Position numbers and translations under genes: made by a program. Below are positions 1 to 5,243 of a DNA stretch of 8,153 nucleotides, in pieces. Where the stretch lies: positions 1 to 8,153 of the forward strand of contig JBBSQD010000285.1 of NCBI GenBank assembly GCA_038258185.1, given 5' to 3'. Source of the DNA: JAIOHN01 sp038258185. GTDB taxonomy: Bacteria > Chloroflexota > Anaerolineae > Aggregatilineales > Phototrophicaceae. Under the pieces are notes generated by a model. That model searched no databases, was not told where the DNA came from, and saw only the letters and a program-made list of their open reading frames with translations. The number at the start of each line of letters is the position of its first letter. Position 1 is the first letter of the stretch.

Positions 1-847
1 CTTCATCGGTACGCAGACGGATCACACCGTGCTGGCTGGTTTCCTGTTCAATGACCTGGAAGCCATCGGCCACACCTTCGCTGATCTGAGCAATCGGAAT
101 TTTGAATACCAGATCGACATCACCACTCAGGAGCGCGTCATATTGTGTGACGGCATCCCCGGAGAAGTAGATGTGTTCCATGCCGGTCAGGGAAGGTGCG
201 CCCTTAAAGTAATCGGCATTCGCGCTGAAGACCGCGCGGCCACCGGGGTTGGCATCGATTGATTCCAGAATGAACGGGCCGGTTCCATTATAATCGGCAG
301 TCGGGTCTTCCACACCGTCTTTGACGATGAGCGCGAAGCGGGAACCGACACCATACAGGAAATCGGCATACGGCTGCGGAATGGTAAAGACCACCGTGCT
401 ATCATCTGGCGCAGAAATTTCGTATTCACCTAAGAGATTCAGCGCCGGTGAACCAACTTCCTTGATTCGATTGAAGGTATAGACCACATCTGCCGCAGTA
501 AAAGCTGAACCATCGTGGAAGGTCACGCCGTCCACCAGATTAAAGGTGTAGGTGAGGCCATCATCGCTGATGGTCCAATCACTGGCAAGGCTGGGGGCGA
601 TGCTGCCATCTGGTTTCACTTCGACCAGATAATCATAAACAGCACGGTTCAGCGCAGTTTCGGGATCATTTGTACCCAAAGCGGGGTCGAGCACAGCCGG
701 TACTTCCATACCGACGCGTAGTACAGCTTCGTCCTGTGCACTGGCGCTGCCAAAGACGCCCATGAGTAAAACAATCAGCATAATGGCAACGGCCACCCGA
801 TGGGTATGACCCGTACGAACGGGTAATCGGTGATTATTCGGTGACAT
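1..847 (-). CDS. ABC transporter substrate-binding protein, family 5 (peptide/nickel type), C-terminus missing
   Basis: Extracellular solute-binding protein that captures oligopeptides or similar solutes and delivers them to an ABC permease. The 282 visible codons run off the left edge; full-length members are usually about 500-600 residues. A basic N-terminus (R7, R11, R17) precedes a hydrophobic stretch (about 18-33) and an Ala-Ser-Ala cleavage site after residue 37, giving a Sec signal peptide. No cysteine lipobox is present. The mature part shows the SBP_bac_5 signature: W91, a Ser-Asp-Asp-Gly turn (94-97), F110-H111-D112-G113, then Ala-Ala-Asp-Val-Val (118-122). Later there is a Gly-Pro-Phe motif as in the family's TGP(F/Y) segment. 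The start is well fixed: an AGGAGG Shine-Dalgarno (852-857 on this strand) lies 4 nt before the ATG. No permease or ATPase gene is in view; they may lie beyond the left edge. Family assignment is firm; the substrate cannot be told. Confidence 0.93.
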   Translation of the reverse strand, partial: MSPNNHRLPVRTGHTHRVAVAIMLIVLLMGVFGSASAQDEAVLRVGMEVPAVLDPALGTNDPETALNRAVYDYLVEVKPDGSIAPSLASDWTISDDGLTYTFNLVDGVTFHDGSAFTAADVVYTFNRIKEVGSPALNLLGEYEISAPDDSTVVFTIPQPYADFLYGVGSRFALIVKDGVEDPTADYNGTGPFILESIDANPGGRAVFSANADYFKGAPSLTGMEHIYFSGDAVTQYDALLSGDVDLVFKIPIAQISEGVADGFQVIEQETSQHGVIRLRTDE

Positions 848-900
848 AATCCCTCCTGAGAGATTTTTATGAAGTGTAAAAAAGGTGAAATAGCGAAGAT

Positions 901-932
901 GATTAATCACTTTTGTGCAGGCGTGATTAATC
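901..932. promoter_or_regulatory. Inverted repeat GATTAATCAC-N12-GTGATTAATC upstream of the SBP gene
   Basis: Two perfect 10-bp arms (901-910 and 923-932) are separated by 12 bp. Each arm contains the 8-bp self-complementary core GATTAATC, and the two cores are 24 bp apart. The element begins 54 bp before the SBP start codon. It could be a two-site operator or, if transcribed, a 10-bp hairpin in the leader. The symmetry is seen directly; the regulatory role is inferred. Confidence 0.55.
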
Positions 933-965
933 CCCTCAACTATGCCTATAGTCTAACAAATGTTC

Positions 966-981
966 TGTAAGATTGCTTACA
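966..981. promoter_or_regulatory. Palindrome TGTAAG-ATTG-CTTACA, operator-like
   Basis: Perfect 6-bp arms flank a 4-bp centre, about 120-135 bp upstream of the SBP start. The outer bases resemble operators of dimeric HTH repressors (LacI and GntR types often use TGTAA...TTACA). On the minus strand the right arm (CTTACA) could act as a poor -35 for a TATAGG -10-like hexamer at 945-950, but the spacer is only 15 bp, so no promoter is called. The binding protein is unknown. Confidence 0.4.
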
Positions 982-990
982 TATACAGCC

Positions 991-1008
991 TGTTCATCAA
1001 GTGTTCAT
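991..1008. promoter_or_regulatory. Tandem direct repeat TGTTCAT-N4-TGTTCAT (11-bp period)
   Basis: Two identical heptamers (991-997 and 1002-1008) are spaced one helical turn apart, about 145-160 bp upstream of the SBP start. A further TGTTC lies at 961-965. Seven-bp repeats with 4-bp spacers are the known architecture of OmpR/PhoB-family binding sites. The match here is to the architecture, not to a specific consensus. Confidence 0.35.
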
Positions 1009-1036
1009 AATTGACCGCATGCCGGGCTTACCGCTT

Positions 1037-1939
1037 TTATGCGGGTTCCGGGTTGCGCGGTACCAGTACCGTCATCGCCTGCGGGACAATGCTGATCGTT
1101 AACGGAGTCTCACCCAGCGATTCGCCATCCCCGCGTACTTTCTGCGGTGGGTCAGCGACCACAGTCACCTCTTTGACCAGCCAGTGCTGTAGGGTCGCCG
1201 CTGCGCCATCCTGTAGCCTGATGATCTGTGCGGCGGCGGACAGCAGTGACTCCGTGACACTGTTAAAGACAAATACATTCAGCAGACCGTCCGTCATATC
1301 GACATTCGGGCTCAGGGTCAGTTCCATCGTGCCCAGTTTGTTGGCATTGGCGATCAGGCAGGCGATGCCGTCGGTTTCGACCGTTTCGCCGTCCAGGGTC
1401 AGGGTGAAATGGGTGCGGTCGTTGGTGGTTACGGCGCGCAGGGCATTGATGCCATAGGCCAGAACGCCGAAACGATCTTTCATTTCGCGGGAAGCTTCAT
1501 CGACAATCTGGGCAGATACGCCCATATCTGCTCGTAAAATAAAGTAACGATCATCAGTTTTGCCCAGGTCAATGACGCGGGTTTCACTGTTGAAAATGAC
1601 TTCGGCAGCCGCTTCTAAATTGAGCGGGATATTCAACTCCTGCGCCAGCGCATTGGCGGTGCCACCGGGCAAAACCATCTGCGGGATGCCACTGCCTACC
1701 ATCCCATTAGCGACATCCAGCGCGGTGCCATCCCCGCCATACGACGCGACTAAATCCACACCGGCCTCGACTGCTGCCCGTGCCCATTTCTCACCGTCAC
1801 CGTGTTTGAGAATAATGGATGTGTCCCATGTCACATCCTCGTGTTTGCTGAAAACCCGATTGAGGGTATTGAGAATAGCTTCATCCTGACCCGCTGCCGG
1901 GTTGACGATGATCTGAATAGTTTTATAAGGCGATTGCAT
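1037..1939 (-). CDS. Diacylglycerol kinase-family (DgkB/YegS-type) lipid kinase
   Basis: Soluble lipid kinase that phosphorylates diacylglycerol or a related lipid with ATP at the inner face of the membrane, in phospholipid recycling. At 300 residues it is the normal family length. Visible motifs: an N-terminal beta strand ending in Asn-Pro-Ala-Ala-Gly (13-17); the nucleotide-binding GGDGT (68-72) followed by Asn78-Gly79; and PGGTANALA (91-99), the family's GGGTxNxxA loop. Near the C-terminus Gly-Asp-Gly-Glu (270-273) carries the conserved acidic residues, followed by the usual closing beta strands and a Val-Pro end. The ATG is preceded by AAGGA about 7 nt upstream. It lies 25 bp downstream of the DUF3592-like gene on the same strand, so the two are probably co-transcribed. 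The exact lipid substrate (diacylglycerol, phosphatidylglycerol or another) cannot be read from sequence. All key motifs are intact. Confidence 0.93.
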   Translation of the reverse strand: MQSPYKTIQIIVNPAAGQDEAILNTLNRVFSKHEDVTWDTSIILKHGDGEKWARAAVEAGVDLVASYGGDGTALDVANGMVGSGIPQMVLPGGTANALAQELNIPLNLEAAAEVIFNSETRVIDLGKTDDRYFILRADMGVSAQIVDEASREMKDRFGVLAYGINALRAVTTNDRTHFTLTLDGETVETDGIACLIANANKLGTMELTLSPNVDMTDGLLNVFVFNSVTESLLSAAAQIIRLQDGAAATLQHWLVKEVTVVADPPQKVRGDGESLGETPLTISIVPQAMTVLVPRNPEPA

Positions 1940-1964
1940 AACACCATCCTTGGTTTGCGCGTGT

Positions 1965-2711
1965 TTAGAGCATGCGATAAAAGTTTTCGTTCAGATAAAG
2001 CACGGCGACTGGCAGACCCGTCTCAGGGTATGTATCATTTTCATGCAGGGTGGTGCTGCCAATTCCGTTGAGTCTGCGGCCTTCAGGTGAAAGCAGGGTG
2101 AAACGCAGGTGAATGTTCGCTTCAACCTTGCGATAGGTCTTGATCTCCCCCAGGATTATCTGCCCGTCCCGCGCCAGCCGTCGGGTGCGCCACGGACGGA
2201 TAAAAAGCGCCGCGATCAACAGCGGACATAATAACACCAAAAAAATCGCGATGCTGGTTTCAGTATAAATCTGATTATCGCCTGCCAGTCGGGAAATGGC
2301 CGGATCATCCGGCATATAAGCGATCTCGGCGCTTGCACCGCGGCGTGAGAGGCGTTGATAGATGGGGCGGGTGACTGCCTGTTCGGCCTGATACGTTTGA
2401 CCATCCACCGTAAAAGCGTAGACCACATAATAACTGATGCCGGGCAGATTGGGTTTGGAGCCATGTTCAGTAATCTGCGCGTTGGTGATCTGGCCGTATT
2501 CGGTCAGCCGCAGCGAGATCAATGACAAATAGAGGGTCAGCACGATTACCGTCAGCGTGAACAGGACGAGTGCGATCAGAAGTATGCGCTCAGTAGAAGT
2601 CAGTCGGCTGTGTTCAATGTCCCGCATGTCACCATTAAGATAGAGCCAGTGCTGGCGGTGCAGGACAAATAAATTTTCGGGCCAGCGGGTTTCGGTTGCC
2701 AGTGCGTTCAT
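1965..2711 (-). CDS. DUF3592-like two-TM membrane protein with duplicated TM-beta unit
   Basis: Predicted membrane protein of 248 residues with no established function. Two hydrophobic helices (about 43-67 and 153-172) are each followed by a soluble, beta-rich segment. The first soluble segment starts Tyr-Gly-Gln-Ile (72-75), has Tyr-Tyr-Val-Val-Tyr-Ala-Phe (94-100) and ends Ile-Ala-Tyr-Met-Pro-Asp-Asp-Pro (130-137). This is the DUF3592 pattern of a strand pair over a Gly-Gln-Thr-Tyr turn, then a 'Y.P.DP' strand. The C-terminal segment follows the same order (Asp-Gly-Gln-Ile, a His-Leu-Arg-Phe-Thr strand, Val-Ala-Val-Leu-Tyr-Leu), which suggests an internal duplication. The start ATG has AGGA about 6 nt upstream; an internal Met29 is a possible alternative. 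It is the first gene of a probable two-gene unit with the lipid kinase. A role at the membrane beside lipid metabolism is only a guess from context. Confidence 0.8.
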   Translation of the reverse strand: MNALATETRWPENLFVLHRQHWLYLNGDMRDIEHSRLTSTERILLIALVLFTLTVIVLTLYLSLISLRLTEYGQITNAQITEHGSKPNLPGISYYVVYAFTVDGQTYQAEQAVTRPIYQRLSRRGASAEIAYMPDDPAISRLAGDNQIYTETSIAIFLVLLCPLLIAALFIRPWRTRRLARDGQIILGEIKTYRKVEANIHLRFTLLSPEGRRLNGIGSTTLHENDTYPETGLPVAVLYLNENFYRML

Positions 2712-2802
2712 GATTTCCTGTGGGATTCGACATTTGGACTTGTAAAATTCGGCTGGGACGGACTTTTTATTACGCTCAGTATTGCAATTTGTGAGTTTTT
2801 GA

Positions 2803-2825
2803 TTAAGACTACACTATGATCTTAA
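2803..2825. promoter_or_regulatory. Inverted repeat TTAAGA-N11-TCTTAA
   Basis: Perfect 6-bp arms (2803-2808 and 2820-2825) flank an 11-bp centre, 92 bp upstream of the DUF3592-like start and 52 bp upstream of the rightward -35. The size and T-N11-A spacing resemble dimeric activator sites such as LysR boxes. The A+T-rich context makes chance occurrence quite possible. Confidence 0.3.
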
Positions 2826-2876
2826 CGATTTTTATGACGAACATTATGAAGACAAGGTTAACGCAGGCGATTATCC

Positions 2877-2906
2877 TTGACACGTATAAATTCACAGGTG
2901 TATGAT
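2877..2906 (+). promoter_or_regulatory. Sigma70-type promoter, TTGACA-N18-TATGAT
   Basis: A perfect -35 hexamer (2877-2882) and a five-of-six -10 hexamer (2901-2906) are separated by 18 bp, so transcription should start near 2913. This is the best promoter match in the window. It points at the KimA-like gene, giving a 5' leader of about 286 nt. It could instead drive a separate short RNA ending at the terminator-like sequence near 3155. Confidence 0.65.
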
Positions 2907-2982
2907 TCTTTCATCAATATCTCATAATAGGATAAACGAAATACACAATGCCTCCTGTGCGGTGTCACATATTATGCTGTTT

Positions 2983-3015
2983 CGTCAGCGCAGCAGCCCG
3001 ATATCTGGCGCGACG
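2983..3015 (+). promoter_or_regulatory. Large hairpin in the transporter leader
   Basis: Three stacked stem blocks can pair: CGTC 2983-2986 with GACG 3012-3015, GCGC 2988-2991 with GCGC 3008-3011, and CAG 2994-2996 with CTG 3005-3007. The left strand has an A bulge and an AG bulge, and the loop is 8 nt. Its first bases overlap a rival pairing, ACGAAA 2936-2941 with TTTCGT 2980-2985, so the two folds compete. The pairing is seen in sequence; a function as a riboswitch or attenuator is inferred. Confidence 0.4.
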
Positions 3016-3113
3016 TAGTATGGCACTCACTCGCAAGCTCACGCATAATCACTCCCCTCCGTCCCTCAACCCTTTTCTCTCCTGATAAGCCATTAACTGT
3101 TTCTAATGACTTA

Positions 3114-3155
3114 CCCGGCTGCGGGCTTTTACCCTGGGGCGCATGGGTGTCTTTT
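3114..3155 (+). terminator. Possible attenuator: two weak terminator-like hairpins before the KimA-like gene
   Basis: CCCG 3114-3117 pairs with CGGG 3122-3125 and is followed by CTTTT. Then ACCCTG 3131-3136 can pair with CA(T)GGGT 3142-3148 around a 5-nt loop, followed by GTCTTTTT ending at 3155. Each stem is short, so termination would be partial. The position, 43 nt before the start codon and downstream of a strong promoter, suits leader attenuation or the end of a small RNA. Confidence 0.35.
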
Positions 3156-3198
3156 TAACGTGTATCATCTAGTTTGAATTACAGAGGCTATAACCAGT

Positions 3199-5169
3199 AT
3201 GCAAGGTATCGATTTTCGTAGGATTTTGATCGGGGAACCGTTGGCGACGGATGAAGCCATCCATCAGCGCCTGAACATCCCAAAAGCGCTCGCAGTATTT
3301 TCGTCCGACGCGCTGTCTTCCAGCGCTTATGCCACCGAGGCGATTCTGTTGGTGTTGATCGCCGCAGGGACAGGTGCTCTTGGCCTGTCGTGGTGGATCG
3401 CACTCGGCATTTCAGCGCTGCTGCTCATCGTGGCATCCAGCTATTACCAGACCATCCACGCTTATCCCAATGGTGGTGGTGCTTATATTGTCGCTAAAGA
3501 GAACCTGGGCACGATGCCGGGTCTGGTCGCAGCGGCTTCGTTGTTGATTGATTATATTCTGACGGTTGCGGTGAGTGTTTCCGCAGGTGTCGCCGCGCTC
3601 ACATCGGCATTCCCGACTTTAGCGCCGCTGCGTATTGAAATCGCGCTGCTTATTGTCGTCTTTATCACCGTGATGAATCTGCGTGGTGTGAAGGAAAGCG
3701 GTACGTTCTTCGCTATCCCGACCTATGCGTTTGTGGTTGGGGTGCTGGTGATGATTGGTGTCGGCGTTGTCCGCGTCCTGACTGGCAATGTCCCCACGCC
3801 GGAAGAAGGCCAGATTTTAGCGGAAGGCGCGACTGTTTCCAGTGGGTTAGGGCTTTTCCTGCTTTTACGCGCTTATGCTGCCGGTTGTACGGCGCTGACT
3901 GGTGTTGAAGCCATCTCGAATGGTATCCCGGCTTTCAAGCCACCGGAGAGCAAACACGCCGGCCAGACACTGATTGTCATGGTCACGCTGCTGTGTACCA
4001 TGTTTATCGGCATTACCTTCCTGGCGAACAATTTCCCGGTTGAGGTAGCGGCCCACTCAGAAACGACGGTGCTTTCACAGGTGAGCCGTGAAGTATTCGG
4101 CGGCGAGAATCTGCTGTTTTTCTATTTGCAGTTTTCGACCCTGTTTATTCTGTCACTGGCTGCAAATACTGCCTTTGCCGACTTCCCGCGGCTGGCCTCA
4201 CTGATCGCGAAGGATCGCTTCCTGCCGCGCCAGTTGACAAACCTCGGTGATCGTCTGGTCTTTAGCAATGGTATTATTTCGCTGGCTTTAATCGCCAGTG
4301 TGCTCATTATCATCTTTGATGCGCGTGAACATAATCTACTGCCGCTGTATGCGGTTGGTGTGTTCGTCAGCTTTACGCTGTCCCAGTCCGGCATGGTTAT
4401 TCACTGGTTGCGGGAGCGCACGAAACCCAATTTCGTGGCTACAATAGGCTGGCGTGCCCGCATTTTTCTGAATGGCTTTGGCGCGCTCTGTACCTTCATC
4501 GTCATGCTCATTCTGATGGTTACGAAATTCAGTGAAGGCGCCTGGGTGGTCATTGTGGCTATCCCGATTGTTGTGTACCTGTACACGCGGGTTCATAAAC
4601 ATTACGAAGAAGTAGCTGCCTCACTGACGCTGGATGGTATTCATCCCGGCCCGCTGCGTGAACCGCGCGTGGATCGTGGTCATGCGCCGGTTGTGGTCCT
4701 TATGAACAGCCTCAACCGTTCTTCGTTACAGGCGTTGGAATATGCGGTTCGTCTGTCCGATAACGTCCGCGTCTGTGCGATTGAGGTGGATCAGCAAAGT
4801 GTCGATGCGCTTCAGGCACGCTGGGAACAGTGGGGCTTAACCGTACCGCTGGATGTGGTCGAGTCGCCTTATCGTGAAGTGGGCACGCCGTTGATTAAAT
4901 ATCTGCACAAAATTGACGAGGAATTTAACGTCACGGTGCCGACGATGGTTGTGCTGCCGGAATTTGTGGTTTCAAACTGGTGGGGTAACTACCTGCATAA
5001 TCAGACCAGTGTCGCTATTCGTGCCGCGCTGTATCACGATCAGATTGAGCGCGGACGCGGTCGTCCGGTGGTGAACGTCCCGTACCGGATTGGCGATGAA
5101 CGCTATCAGCCGATGTCCTTCGTGTGTGACCCGGAACCGGGTGCCGATTCGACTCCTGATAAGTCCTAA
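3199..5169 (+). CDS. KimA-like potassium transporter (APC superfamily permease with cytosolic C-terminal domain)
   Basis: Membrane transporter closely resembling Bacillus subtilis KimA (formerly YdaO), a high-affinity K+/H+ symporter. Length is 656 residues against about 607 for KimA. Residues reported to bind K+ or couple protons in KimA are all present: D37 and Y44 in the Ser-Ser-Asp-Ala-Leu-Ser-Ser segment, D118/T122/S126 in DYILTVAVS, T234 and E237 in LTGVEAISN, and Y384 in PLYAVGVF. About 12 membrane segments span residues 30-465. A soluble alpha/beta, USP-like domain follows (about 475-640); in KimA the equivalent domain forms the dimer interface. The start matches the KimA N-terminus; AGAGG (3183-3187) lies 11 nt upstream, a long spacing that suggests modest translation. 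It stands alone, with its own promoter region and a strong terminator. In Bacillus this protein and its mRNA are inhibited by c-di-AMP; I see no ydaO riboswitch here. A general amino acid permease role is less likely. Confidence 0.88.
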   Translation: MQGIDFRRILIGEPLATDEAIHQRLNIPKALAVFSSDALSSSAYATEAILLVLIAAGTGALGLSWWIALGISALLLIVASSYYQTIHAYPNGGGAYIVAKENLGTMPGLVAAASLLIDYILTVAVSVSAGVAALTSAFPTLAPLRIEIALLIVVFITVMNLRGVKESGTFFAIPTYAFVVGVLVMIGVGVVRVLTGNVPTPEEGQILAEGATVSSGLGLFLLLRAYAAGCTALTGVEAISNGIPAFKPPESKHAGQTLIVMVTLLCTMFIGITFLANNFPVEVAAHSETTVLSQVSREVFGGENLLFFYLQFSTLFILSLAANTAFADFPRLASLIAKDRFLPRQLTNLGDRLVFSNGIISLALIASVLIIIFDAREHNLLPLYAVGVFVSFTLSQSGMVIHWLRERTKPNFVATIGWRARIFLNGFGALCTFIVMLILMVTKFSEGAWVVIVAIPIVVYLYTRVHKHYEEVAASLTLDGIHPGPLREPRVDRGHAPVVVLMNSLNRSSLQALEYAVRLSDNVRVCAIEVDQQSVDALQARWEQWGLTVPLDVVESPYREVGTPLIKYLHKIDEEFNVTVPTMVVLPEFVVSNWWGNYLHNQTSVAIRAALYHDQIERGRGRPVVNVPYRIGDERYQPMSFVCDPEPGADSTPDKS

Positions 5170-5191
5170 TCCGCTTTAGAATGAGCAAAAT

Positions 5192-5217
5192 AAAAGGGCG
5201 CTGCATGCGCCCTTTTT
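5192..5217. terminator. Bidirectional rho-independent terminator
   Basis: A perfect 10-bp stem (AAAAGGGCGC 5192-5201 with GCGCCCTTTT 5207-5216) has a 5-nt loop and a T run on the right and an A run on the left, so it works on both strands. It lies 22 bp after the transporter stop and 26 bp after the histidine kinase stop, serving both convergent genes. Confidence 0.93.
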
Positions 5218-5243
5218 GATTCTGCATCATGCCGGTTAGAAGC

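Larger units (their letters stand above)
2712..3198. other. Gene-free divergent regulatory region between the DUF3592-like and KimA-like genes
   Basis: No convincing gene lies here. The left part (2712-2876) is A+T-rich and should carry the leftward promoter of the DUF3592/lipid kinase unit, but I cannot pick a -35/-10 pair with confidence. The right part (about 2913-3198) would be the transcribed leader of the transporter gene if the promoter at 2877-2906 is used. It contains a large hairpin, an unusually G-poor, C/T-rich run (about 3049-3082) and terminator-like structures, listed separately. A 45-codon frame from ATG 2948 to the TGA at 3083-3085 exists but has no Shine-Dalgarno and no protein-like composition. 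Confidence 0.7.

Noticed and set aside
29..262. Plus-strand open frame over the solute-binding protein gene
   Set aside because: The minus-strand frame carries a signal peptide and the SBP_bac_5 signature; this one is its shadow.
1011..1457. 148-residue plus-strand open frame over the lipid kinase gene
   Set aside because: It is antisense to a gene with intact family motifs, and its translation is Ser/Ala/Val-rich and low in complexity, as expected of an opposite-strand shadow.
2948..3085. 45-codon open frame in the transporter leader, possible leader peptide
   Set aside because: It has no Shine-Dalgarno at a usable distance, no membrane or regulatory-peptide character and no stalling motif, and its composition looks random.
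2913..3155. Known structural RNA (6S, SRP RNA, tmRNA or RNase P RNA) in the gene-free region
   Set aside because: None of their conserved sequence blocks could be found by eye. A novel small RNA remains possible but is unsupported beyond the promoter and weak terminator.
2907..3198. c-di-AMP (ydaO-type) riboswitch before the KimA-like gene
   Set aside because: Expected from Bacillus, and the stretch around 3049-3072 looks faintly like the 3' conserved block. However, the conserved G-rich GGGGAACC-type block and the paired 5' half are absent. A covariance-model search would settle it.
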